Shown here piece after piece: positions 1-7,733 of a DNA stretch of 64,000 nucleotides. This stretch comes from Pseudarthrobacter oxydans (lineage in GTDB: Bacteria > Actinomycetota > Actinomycetes > Actinomycetales > Micrococcaceae). The stretch is taken from assembly GCF_013314975.1 (NCBI RefSeq), contig NZ_JABTYH010000001.1, positions 277,311 to 341,310 on the forward strand, written 5' to 3'. The notes below the pieces were generated by a model, which worked only from the letters and a program-made list of their open reading frames with translations, made no database searches and was not told where the DNA came from. Both the position numbers and the translations under genes were made by a program. Numbering within the stretch: the stretch's first letter is position 1; each line of letters starts with the position of its first letter.

Positions 1-3
1 CCG

Positions 4-1086
4 GTGGAGCAGCCAGTCGCCACGGCGGAGGGGGCCGTGTCCCTCACCATCCCCCTGCACATCACGGTCCGGCTCGGTGCAGTGCAGGCGGCACACGAAC
101 CGGCCCCCTCGTCCGCAGGCCGGACCGCGGGCCCTGGCAGCGGGGACGCCGTTGGTCCGGGCAGCGGGGATGCCATCGGCACGGGAAGTGCGCTGGCCGA
201 GGAAGCCGTGGCGATAGACCCCGACTACGAGGGAAGAAAGGGCTACGACCCCGACTTCCTGGATGTGCCTGTACCGCTGCCGGTGCTCACGGCGGAACAG
301 CGTGCGGAGGCGGCGCAGAACCGTCGCCCGGCCCAGGGGCAGGACCCGACAGTGCTGAACTACCATCACTTCAGCCTCGTCATGCACCGCAGCAGGCGGC
401 TGGCCCTCTACACAGCCGTGAACGTCGATGGCCGGCTCAGCCAGTCCCCCAAGCGGGACCGCGACAAGTGGTACTTCGACCCCCGGCTGGACCGGTCGGA
501 GCAGATTGGCGGGGACCTCTATGCCGGCAACGACTTTGACCGCGGCCACCTCGTCCGCCGCCTGGATCCGGCCTGGGGCCCCGACGCCGCTGCAAAGGCT
601 GCGAACGACGATACGTTCCACTTCACCAATTGCTCCCCGCAGCACAAGAAGTTCAACCAGGGTGCGTCTTTGTGGGCCGGCCTGGAAGACTACGTGCTGG
701 ACACGGCGAAGGCTGAAAAGCTGCGGCTCAGTGTGTTTACCGGCCCTGTCTTCACAGCCAATGATCCGGAGTTCCAGGCCGCCCGCATCCCGCTGTCGTT
801 CTGGAAGATGCTCGTCTTCCAGCGTCCGGACGGCAGCCATTCCGCCAGCGCGTACATGATCAGCCAGCATGAACTGGTGGAGGGCATTCTCAGGGAGGCC
901 TTCACACCGGTCACTTTCCAGGTACCCATCCGCAGGATCAGTGAACTCACCGGACTGGACTTCGGCCATCTCTTCGGCTGGGACCCGATGAACGACGAAT
1001 TCGAACCGCTCCCCCGGGCCCAGGAAGCGCTGGCCACACCAACTCCCGCCCGTGAGCTCCGTACGTTGGAGGACGTGCAGTTGTAG
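4..1086 (+). CDS. DNA/RNA non-specific endonuclease (NUC family), possibly 5'-truncated
   Basis: Likely a metal-dependent nuclease that cuts DNA and RNA without sequence preference (NUC/Serratia nuclease superfamily). The signature DRGH lies at residues 179-182, with H182 the presumed general base, followed by the TNCSPQ stretch (N209, presumed metal ligand) and a FNQ/LW segment typical of the fold. The first 60 residues are low-complexity Gly/Ala/Pro-rich and precede the nuclease domain. The reading frame starts at a GTG only 4 bases into the window, so the true start may lie upstream and a signal peptide could be missing. It converges on the HNH nuclease gene with only 34 bases between stops. 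The family call is confident; the start is not. Confidence 0.85.
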   Translation: MEQPVATAEGAVSLTIPLHITVRLGAVQAAHEPAPSSAGRTAGPGSGDAVGPGSGDAIGTGSALAEEAVAIDPDYEGRKGYDPDFLDVPVPLPVLTAEQRAEAAQNRRPAQGQDPTVLNYHHFSLVMHRSRRLALYTAVNVDGRLSQSPKRDRDKWYFDPRLDRSEQIGGDLYAGNDFDRGHLVRRLDPAWGPDAAAKAANDDTFHFTNCSPQHKKFNQGASLWAGLEDYVLDTAKAEKLRLSVFTGPVFTANDPEFQAARIPLSFWKMLVFQRPDGSHSASAYMISQHELVEGILREAFTPVTFQVPIRRISELTGLDFGHLFGWDPMNDEFEPLPRAQEALATPTPARELRTLEDVQL

Positions 1087-1120
1087 CCGGTTGCGCTGGT
1101 GCCGGGAAGCCGGGGTGGAT

Positions 1121-1843
1121 CTACCTGCAGCCTTCAAGAATGCTGGCAACCGCGTCGTGTTCGGCTTGTGTGACCCAGAGTTTGTACGTGGCCTTGACGG
1201 CCGTTTGGCGTGCCACGTATTCGCATCGGAAGGCCTTGTTCGGAGGCAGCCACGTGGCGGCGTCCCTGTCGCCCTTGGCGCTGTTGGTTGGCCCGTCTGC
1301 AGCCATGAGGTTCAGCGGGTCGTTGGCGAGTTCCTTGCGCTGGTTGGCGCTGAGTTGCTGCGCGCCCTTCTGCCAGGCGTCGCTGAGTGGCACGATGTGA
1401 TCGATCTGCACGTCGGAGCTGGTGTCCTGACCGCGGGTGAAATTGATGGTCGCGCCGGTGTACTTATCGGCCAGGGTACCGGCGGTGACAACGCAGTTGT
1501 TGGTGCCGGCCTTGAACGTTTCGCCGGTCAGGTCCCGGGCGAGGATGTCATTGCGGGTGTCGCAGCCGTTGCGGTCGACGTCAGCCCAGGCTGGTCCGAA
1601 CTCGTCCCGGCTATAGCCCGTCTTAGGGGCGCGGCCCTTCACCGGGATGCCCTGCAGCAGCTCAAGGGCCTGGGCAACATCAACGGCAAGGGACGGGTCG
1701 GCAGCGGCCGGGGCCTCGGCTGCGCTGCCTTGAGCGGATTCAAGAACCTCAAGGGCGCTGGCTGCAGCGTCACAACTGGCGAGGGAGCCGGCCAGCAGGA
1801 GGGAGGCTGCCAGGGTCAGGGTCTGGGCGGCGGAGCGGATGAT
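1121..1843 (-). CDS. HNH endonuclease family lipoprotein (DUF1524/GmrSD-type), non-canonical start
   Basis: Secreted or surface HNH nuclease. The core is the IDHIVPLSDAW segment, then NDPLNLMA and a KGDRDAATWLPP segment, the usual HNH/DUF1524 order; a Cys pair (CDTRND...NNCV) precedes it. The first ATG/GTG in frame is a GTG at 1642 (173 residues), but the frame stays open for 67 more codons upstream and encodes a convincing lipoprotein signal (Leu-rich stretch ending LLAGSLASC). Between that signal and the upstream in-frame TAG there is no ATG, GTG or TTG. An AGAAGG ribosome-binding site sits 9 bases before an ATC at 1841-1843, which I take as the probable start (or a mutated or misread ATG). 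The downstream neighbour on the same strand is the alpha-galactosidase, separated by a hairpin. Confidence 0.75.
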   Translation of the reverse strand: MIRSAAQTLTLAASLLLAGSLASCDAAASALEVLESAQGSAAEAPAAADPSLAVDVAQALELLQGIPVKGRAPKTGYSRDEFGPAWADVDRNGCDTRNDILARDLTGETFKAGTNNCVVTAGTLADKYTGATINFTRGQDTSSDVQIDHIVPLSDAWQKGAQQLSANQRKELANDPLNLMAADGPTNSAKGDRDAATWLPPNKAFRCEYVARQTAVKATYKLWVTQAEHDAVASILEGCR

Positions 1844-1967
1844 GTGAACGGTCCTTCTGTTGCAGCGGGCTGTTCCACGCTAGCTTCGACTGCCGCCTGC
1901 GGCCGGGAGGCGGGTCCGTGGTGCCAGCCACACGCCGAGTTCTTTGGTCCCCCCAGAAAGCCGCTTC

Positions 1968-1997
1968 GACGGCGGCACTCAGGTGAGTGCCGCCGTC
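1968..1997. terminator. Perfect 14-bp-stem hairpin between alpha-galactosidase and HNH genes
   Basis: Left arm GACGGCGGCACTCA, 2-base loop, right arm TGAGTGCCGCCGTC, followed on the plus strand by AAATTTT. It lies just beyond the natural (frame-corrected) stop of the alpha-galactosidase at 2019, which fits a terminator for that gene or a bidirectional one. Confidence 0.6.
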
Positions 1998-4266
1998 AAA
2001 TTTTAATGTACGGCTGGCTTAGGGGAGTTTGATCAGCCGGTACAGAACCACCTGGTCGGGGTGAAGTCTGGGCGACGCGACACCAACCTTTTCCAGCAGA
2101 CCGCCAGCGAACACGGCCCCCGGGAAGCTTATGTCGTCCGAACGGCTGCCCGCAGCGACGTCCGTTCAATGTGTATTTCGGAGGCCTTCGGCTGGCCCCA
2201 CCATTCCGGCGGGACCAGTCCGGATGGTGTGGATCGGTGAAGTCCGGCGCCACGTGGTATCGCACCTCGGGGTCGAGTCCTCGCAAGCGGAGGCGCCCGG
2301 TCGGGTCCGGGTAAAGGCTGTCCAGTGCCGCTTGCGCGAAGATCGCTTCGGAGCGATCCGGGCTGACGACGCCGTGTACGAGTACTTGGGCATCGGGACC
2401 GTCCATGCGGATCACGTCCCCGCTGAGCAGCAGCCCGCGTTCCTGTTTGTAGAAGGAGATCCACCGGCGCAGGCTGTCGAGTTCCTTCTCGGTGGCGGTG
2501 GCGAGGTCCCATTCGACACCGAGGTATCCGAAGACGGCGGTACCCGCGCGGAACGACAGGTCGTGTTGGCGGCCGGTGGTGTGGGAACGGCCTGATGCGA
2601 TGTGTGATCCCAGGTATTCGGGTGGAAGCAGCTGCGTGGTCCAGCGGAGCATTGTTTGCCGGTCGTGGGGGTCGATGTTGTCCGACACCCAAACCCGGTC
2701 TGTGTGCTCCAGAACGCCGAGGTCTACGCGGGCTCCGCCTGAAGAGCATGACTCAATCTCCAGTCCGGGATGTTCCGAACGGATCTCCTCAAGCAGCGCG
2801 TAGAACGCCAGCGTCTGCCGGTGGACACCGGGACGCCCGCCCTCCAGCTGGTTTCCCGCCTCAATGAGGTCCCGGTTGTGGTCCCATTTGATGTAGTCCA
2901 GCTTGTGCTCGGCCAGGAGGGCGAGGATTTGCTTCTTGACGTGCTCGTAGGCCTCGGGGATGCCAAGGTTCAGGACCTGCTGGCTGCGCGATTCAACAGG
3001 CCAGTCGGAACGGGCCGCCATGATCCACTCCGGATGGGCGCGAGCCACATCGCTGTCCGGGTTGACCATCTCGGGTTCGAACCATAGCCCGAACTGCATC
3101 CCGAGGTCGTGGACGCGGTCCACCAGCGGGTGCAGCCCGGCAGGCCATACATCCGGAGAGACAACCCAGTCCCCCAATCCTGAGGTGTCGTCGCGGCGCG
3201 AACCGAACCAGCCGTCGTCGAGCACGTAGCGCTCAACGCCGGCGGCAGCGGCACGTTCTGCCAGGTCCATGAGTTTTTGTTCGTCGTGGTCGAAGTAGAC
3301 GGCTTCCCACACGTTCAGGGTCACGGGGCGATCTGCGGATACCGGAGAAGTGCGGCTCCGCACATGGGCATGGAAACGGCTGGCAACGGCGTCAAGGCCC
3401 GTCCCGTACGAGGCGTAAACCCAGGGGCTCCGATAGGTGTCACCGGGGCCCAGCCGGACTTCGCCGGGAAGAAGCAGTTCGCCGCCGCCGAGCAGCTGGT
3501 CGCCGAAGAAGCGTTCGGCGAAATGGTGGTGGTTTCCGCTCCATGCCGTGTGGACGGCCCAGACTTCACCGTTGCCGAAGCCGAATCCAGGAGTTCCGGC
3601 GTGCAGTATAAAGGCGCTGTCCGAGCCGGTCCGGCCCTTTCGGTTCTCACGGAGGTGCGTCCCTGTGCGCAGGGTTCCGCGCTGCGGAACCCGTTCAAGG
3701 TTGTGGCTTCCCGCGAAATCGAGCAATTCCGTTGCTTCAGCAGGAATCGGGAAGGCCAGGGAGACATCGTCGAGCGCGTACGTCTTTTCGTGCAGGTTGG
3801 TCAGCTTCGCCCGGCTGCGCATCAGCCCGCCGGGAAGCAGGTCCAAGGTCAGGTCAAGGCGCAGCCGCTGTGCGTCGTCGGTTGCGCTGACCAGCACCCG
3901 ACCTGCTCCGGCCGATGCGAACCCGGTCACTGGTACGCCATTGAGGTCCACAGTGTGGACCCGGAATTTCGGCGACCACCCAATGCCGTCGAAGGAGCCA
4001 CGCAGTCCTGGACGCCCCAACCAGCCTGAGTCCTGTCCGGGCATGAGGCCAGGCCGGGGTGGCACGCCGATGGTGCTGGAACCCGTGACGGGAGTACAGG
4101 CTCCCACCATTGTTCTTGCTTCTTCGGCAGTCAGCACGGGCAGTTGCCCTCCCCAGTGCACAATTGCCGGTAATTGCCCGTTCGTGGCGTCGAGTACCAC
4201 CGACACTCCACCTGCTGTCAGGTGCAGGATCGCACCCGGGTTCTGGCTGGGCATGGAGGTCCTCAC
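1996..4266 (-). CDS. Alpha-galactosidase (GH36), C-terminus garbled by two frameshifts
   Basis: Retaining alpha-galactosidase of family GH36, expected to release galactose from raffinose-type oligosaccharides. It has the N-terminal beta-sandwich, then the barrel with KWDHNRD (nucleophile Asp, about residue 461), CSSGGARVD and WVSDNIDPHDR (acid/base Asp, about residue 527). The open frame gives 756 residues, but after PHHPDWS at about 2206-2212 the conserved C-terminus (PEWWGQPKASEIH, then DDISFPGAVFAGG...LIKLP) continues in the other two minus-strand frames, switching again near 2141-2146. Adding one G at each point restores a protein ending at a TAA at 2019, ahead of the hairpin at 1968-1997. 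The open-frame tail is therefore not the native one. It overlaps the upstream glycosidase gene by 4 bases, as in an operon. Confidence 0.9.
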   Translation of the reverse strand: MRTSMPSQNPGAILHLTAGGVSVVLDATNGQLPAIVHWGGQLPVLTAEEARTMVGACTPVTGSSTIGVPPRPGLMPGQDSGWLGRPGLRGSFDGIGWSPKFRVHTVDLNGVPVTGFASAGAGRVLVSATDDAQRLRLDLTLDLLPGGLMRSRAKLTNLHEKTYALDDVSLAFPIPAEATELLDFAGSHNLERVPQRGTLRTGTHLRENRKGRTGSDSAFILHAGTPGFGFGNGEVWAVHTAWSGNHHHFAERFFGDQLLGGGELLLPGEVRLGPGDTYRSPWVYASYGTGLDAVASRFHAHVRSRTSPVSADRPVTLNVWEAVYFDHDEQKLMDLAERAAAAGVERYVLDDGWFGSRRDDTSGLGDWVVSPDVWPAGLHPLVDRVHDLGMQFGLWFEPEMVNPDSDVARAHPEWIMAARSDWPVESRSQQVLNLGIPEAYEHVKKQILALLAEHKLDYIKWDHNRDLIEAGNQLEGGRPGVHRQTLAFYALLEEIRSEHPGLEIESCSSGGARVDLGVLEHTDRVWVSDNIDPHDRQTMLRWTTQLLPPEYLGSHIASGRSHTTGRQHDLSFRAGTAVFGYLGVEWDLATATEKELDSLRRWISFYKQERGLLLSGDVIRMDGPDAQVLVHGVVSPDRSEAIFAQAALDSLYPDPTGRLRLRGLDPEVRYHVAPDFTDPHHPDWSRRNGGASRRPPKYTLNGRRCGQPFGRHKLPGGRVRWRSAGKGWCRVAQTSPRPGGSVPADQTPLSQPYIKI

Positions 4267-5236
4267 AAGTCCTTGGGTGATGGGGCGGCGGTCAGGCTTC
4301 CGCGTGCGGGATCCCAGTGGACCGGCACGGGGTCGGACACCACGCCGTCGAAGGTGCCATCGCTGTTGGCGTCATGGCAGGCCATCATGAGCCATTGGCC
4401 GGACCTGTCCTGGACGAGTCTTCCGCTATAGAGCGGTGCCGTGGTGACTACCGCAGCGGATGCGACGTCGAAGGGACCACTGAGATGGCGGGTTTCGAGG
4501 CTCCAGATGCCGCCGCCGTCGAACCTTGCGGCTTTTCCGGCGGAAAGCGTATCTACGCCGCACGAGAACATCAGGAGGGTCCTGCCGTCCATCTCGACGG
4601 TCTGGGGGACCTCAAGGTGCCCGAATCCGGAGCCCGGCCGGCTGAGGGGTGGCCTGACTTCCCAGGACGAGAGGTCCGGTGATACTGCGTGGCCGACGAC
4701 GCCGCGGTCATCGTCCTCACCCTCATTCGCGCGGGCGGTGATGAGCATGTGCCAGCCATCGCCGTCCGGGTCGGCGAAGACCCAGGGGTCCCGCCATGCT
4801 TCTTCCGGCCAGCTGCTGTCACCGTAGCGTTCGTACCAGCGGCGGTCAGGTTTCAGCACGACGGCGGGTTGCTTGGTCCAGGTGTAAAGGTCCGGGGACG
4901 TTGCAACACCGATGGCCTCGATGTTGTGGGTGTCATAAAAGCGCGCGCGGTGTAGAACATCCGCCATATCCCGTCCGGGCCCTGGACCACGCTGCCCGTC
5001 CAGGTGGAGGTTGCGTCGAACGCCTCCGGATCATCTGGCTGCAGGACCACGCCGTGGGGTTCCCACGTGATCAGGTCCTGTGAGGTGGCGTGCCCGATTC
5101 GGGCATTGCGGTGCCGCAGGGCCGGGTCTCCCAGGCTCTTGGGGGCGTGGAGGTAGTACATGTGGAACGTGTCGCCGTCGTCGGCGATCCAGAAGTCCCA
5201 CACCCATGAGTCTCTGAGGCTGAAAGCCAAAGTAAT
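4263..5236 (-). pseudogene. Five-bladed beta-propeller glycoside hydrolase (GH32/43/68-like), frameshifted
   Basis: Two pieces of one glycosidase in different frames. The N-terminal piece (5236 to about 4945) contains SLRDSWVWDFWIADDG, typical of the first propeller blade. The C-terminal piece (about 4940 to 4263) contains EEAWRDPWVFADPDGDGW, the RDP catalytic-blade motif, and GHLEVPQ, the likely acid/base blade. The break falls in a GCGCGCGC tract at 4941-4950; one added G joins FYTAR to FYDTHNIEA. The N-terminal piece has no ATG: homologous sequence begins at an ATT (5234-5236), with a TTG two codons later. It sits between the permease and the alpha-galactosidase, so a role in plant oligosaccharide hydrolysis is likely, but the exact family is uncertain. 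Either a recent pseudogene or a sequence error. Confidence 0.7.
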
Positions 5237-5283
5237 GCACCTGTCTTTTCGTTGAGGTGGGCCGGTTGGGTCGAGGCGGAGCG

Positions 5284-6075
5284 TCAGCCCTTGATGGCGG
5301 AGCTGCTGATACTGGCGACGAACCAGCGCTGGAAGACCAGGAAGACCGCCAGGACCGGGACGATGAACATCGTGCCGAAGGCAAGCACCTGTCCCCATTC
5401 GGGAGGCTGCTGGTTCTGGAAGATGCTGATCGCCAGCGGCAGCGGGCGGACGGTCGGGTCTGAGACCATCAGGACGGGCCACAGGTAGGATCCCCACTGA
5501 GCCAGGAAGGTCAGGATGGCCACTGTGGCGAATGCCGGCTTGGTGATGGGGACGATGACTTGGAAGAACGTCCTGAACGGCCCGGCCCCGTCCAGCCTCG
5601 CGGCCTCTTCGATCTCGCCTGGGACGTCCAGGAAGAACGTGTAGAAGAGGAAGATCGAGAAGGCGTTGGCTATGAACGGGATCGCCTGGATGACGACAGT
5701 GTCCCGCTGCCCCGAAAACATGTAGTACAAGGGAAGGGCGACGGCTTCGAACGGGATGATCGTCAGGATGATCACCAGCAGGAACAGCACCTTCTTGCCG
5801 CGCCATTTCATCCTGGCGAACGAGTATGCCGCCATGGAATTCACGATCAGGCTGCCGGCAACCACGGCTGTGGTGACGATGATCGATACCAGGGCGAACT
5901 GGCCGAAGTGGCCGGTGGCATCTGAATTAAGGTGGTCGAAGACGCCGGCGTAGTTGTCGAAGGACAGGTTGGTTGGGACGAAGCCGCTCAGGCCGCTCAG
6001 GACCTCCGAGGATGGCCGGAAGCTGCCAACGATCAGGTAGTAGACGGGCAGGAAGAAGAACAGATCGACAACGGA
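5284..6075 (-). pseudogene. MalG-type sugar ABC permease lacking its N-terminus
   Basis: Binding-protein-dependent sugar permease (MalFGK type, inner membrane). The EAA loop is intact (EIEEAARLDGAGPFRTFFQVIVP) and the C-terminal segment ends normally in ASISSSAIKG. The first possible start in frame is a GTG at 5865, yet clear permease sequence continues upstream to about 6075 (FFFLPVYYLIVGSFRPSSE, the end of TM1 and the first periplasmic loop). It then stops abruptly, with an in-frame TAG a few codons on. The cytoplasmic N-terminus and half of TM1 are missing because the DNA joins a different gene at about 6065-6080. The expected partner permease and binding protein of this operon are absent, so the importer cannot work as encoded here. 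Confidence 0.75.
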
Positions 6076-6342
6076 CGCTTCTACCTAAAGGAAATGGTCT
6101 TCGGCGACCCGAATGAGCCGCGCCACAGCGAGGCGCTCTCCATCGTCGCGCAGACCGAGGAGGCCATCGCCGCGATACTGGACCGGGAAAAACCGGCCGG
6201 CGCCGGTGCGGCCGCGACTACTGCGCGCATCGTCTCGGCGATCATGTTCGTCAGCATGGCGGCAAGTGTGAACGCTGGACTGGAAGTTGAGGAACTGGTG
6301 CAGGACATCAGGACACAAATCAGCGTCCTGATAAGCCGCTGA
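6064..6342 (+). pseudogene. 3' remnant of an unrelated gene (regulator-like C-terminus)
   Basis: About 92 codons in good actinobacterial codon use, from the IDNGRFYLKEMVFGD segment to a stop at 6342. It has no start of its own: upstream the frame runs into antisense of the permease. The helical C-terminal half (TARIVSAIMFVSMAA, then LEVEELVQDIRTQ) is reminiscent of a TetR-type ligand-binding domain, but I do not recognise it firmly. It is interpreted as the surviving 3' end of a gene cut by the rearrangement that also truncated the permease. Confidence 0.4.
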
Positions 6343-6445
6343 CGCCGCGGCACACTCGGTCTGGCCGGCGGACACTGTTCCATCGGCGCGAGGGTCGTGT
6401 TCTGCGGCGAAGTTCCGCAGCATCCAAGCCAGGCACCTGCCTGCC

Positions 6446-6465
6446 TCACACGAGTTAGGTATGCT
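6446..6465 (+). promoter_or_regulatory. Promoter and likely auto-operator of the first LacI gene
   Basis: TATGCT at 6460-6465 is a good -10 box. Immediately before it, CACACGAGTTAGG is a near copy of the CACGTGTTAGG sites found upstream of the binding-protein gene. This suggests the regulator also binds here, and it supports a translation start at 6491 rather than at the ATG inside the -10 box. Confidence 0.45.
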
Positions 6466-6490
6466 AGGCCCAACAGCAAGGGGGCCCGGC

Positions 6491-7534
6491 ATGGTCAAAC
6501 GTAAAGCCACGGCACTGGACGTGGCACGGCGGGCGGGCGTGTCCCGCAGTGCGGTATCACTGGTGCTCAACGGCAGGGCAACCGGCAACGTCACCGCAGA
6601 ACGACAGGAGCGCGTGCTCCGCGCCGCGGCAGAGCTGGACTACACGCCCAACTCGGTTGCCCTCAGCCTGCGCAACCAGCAAACATCAACGATCGGCATC
6701 ATTACGGATGACATCGTCACCAGCCCCTTCGCCGGACGGCTGATCAGCGGCGCATCACGCACGGCCTTGGCCCGCGGATACATGGTCCTGGTGGTGGACA
6801 CGGAACATGACAGGGCCCGCGAGAGCGCCGCGGCACAACAGCTCGTCCACCGGCAGGTAGACGGAATCATGTACGCCACCGGCAGCCTGCGCGAAATCAC
6901 CGCTCCGCCGGCGATGCTTACCTTGCCGGCCATTCTGGCCAATTGCACGGATGACGCCTCCCAGCTCCAGTCGGTTATACCGGCAGAGGTTGAAGGTGGC
7001 CGGGCTGCGGCACAACTGCTGCTTGACCTCGGCCACCGCCGCATCACGCTGTTGACCGGAACCCTTAGCTCCCCTGCCGCCCCACAGCGCGAACAGGGTT
7101 ACCGCGAGGCCATGGAAGAGGCGGGGATGGGCCGTGAACAGCAGCACGTCCACGCGACCGGATGGGACATCGACGAGGGCTACCGGGCAGCCTCTTCCGT
7201 GCTGGGCGGCAGGGACCGGCCGACGGCGATCATTTGCTCGAACGACAGGGTGGCCACCGGGGTACTGCTGTACGCCGCTGCCGCAGGACTGCGCGTACCG
7301 CAGGATCTCTCGGTGGTCGGCTATGACGACCAGCAGAACCTCGCCGCGAACCTGGTTCCCGCCCTGACCACCGTGGCACTTCCGCACGCTGAAATCGGAG
7401 CACTGGCCATGTCCACGCTGTTGGATGCGGTCGAAGGAAAGACCACGGCGAGGGAGGATTCGGAAGAGGGAACCGTCCATGTGCCCTGCCGGATCATCCC
7501 TCGGGCTTCCACCGCTGCCGTCCCGGCCGGCTAA
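6491..7534 (+). CDS. LacI-family transcriptional regulator (sugar locus 1)
   Basis: A 347-residue repressor. The N-terminal helix-turn-helix is canonical (TALDVARRAGVSRSAVSLVLNG), followed by the hinge helix (ALSLRNQQT) and a periplasmic-binding-like sensor domain with the usual NDRVATG segment near residue 255. An in-frame ATG exists at 6461, but it overlaps the -10 box and would add ten unconserved residues; the ATG at 6491 has a GGGGG-rich Shine-Dalgarno. It sits directly upstream of the transporter/GH32 genes, separated by about 200 bases carrying two palindromic sites, so it very probably controls them in response to a fructan-derived sugar. Confidence 0.9.
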   Translation: MVKRKATALDVARRAGVSRSAVSLVLNGRATGNVTAERQERVLRAAAELDYTPNSVALSLRNQQTSTIGIITDDIVTSPFAGRLISGASRTALARGYMVLVVDTEHDRARESAAAQQLVHRQVDGIMYATGSLREITAPPAMLTLPAILANCTDDASQLQSVIPAEVEGGRAAAQLLLDLGHRRITLLTGTLSSPAAPQREQGYREAMEEAGMGREQQHVHATGWDIDEGYRAASSVLGGRDRPTAIICSNDRVATGVLLYAAAAGLRVPQDLSVVGYDDQQNLAANLVPALTTVALPHAEIGALAMSTLLDAVEGKTTAREDSEEGTVHVPCRIIPRASTAAVPAG

Positions 7535-7675
7535 CCCGGCGCTTCCACACCCGCTGGGCTGCTGAACCCGGCAGGAACGGCCACCCGCAGCCCAGGCCTG
7601 TCCACCCCTTTCCGCAAAGGGCCTGTCCTTGCTGCAGGTTAATCATCACGCCATAAGACTTGGGACCGACATCAC

Positions 7676-7726
7676 TTGACACGTGTTAGGTCGAATATCT
7701 ACCCTACTTAACACGTGTTAGGAGGA
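7676..7726 (+). promoter_or_regulatory. Promoter with two LacI-type operators
   Basis: TTGACA at 7676-7681 and a TANNNT-type -10 (TACCCT, 7700-7705) form a promoter with an 18-base spacer. A perfect 12-bp palindrome TAACACGTGTTA lies at 7709-7720, just downstream of the -10, and a second ACACGTGT copy overlaps the end of the -35 (7679-7686). A strong AGGAGG ribosome-binding site follows at 7720-7725. Placement at both promoter elements suits repression by the adjacent LacI protein. Confidence 0.75.
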
Positions 7727-7733
7727 GCTGACA

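Noticed and set aside
1052..2032. Plus-strand 326-codon frame across the HNH gene
   Set aside because: It is the antisense shadow of the HNH nuclease, whose motifs lie on the minus strand.
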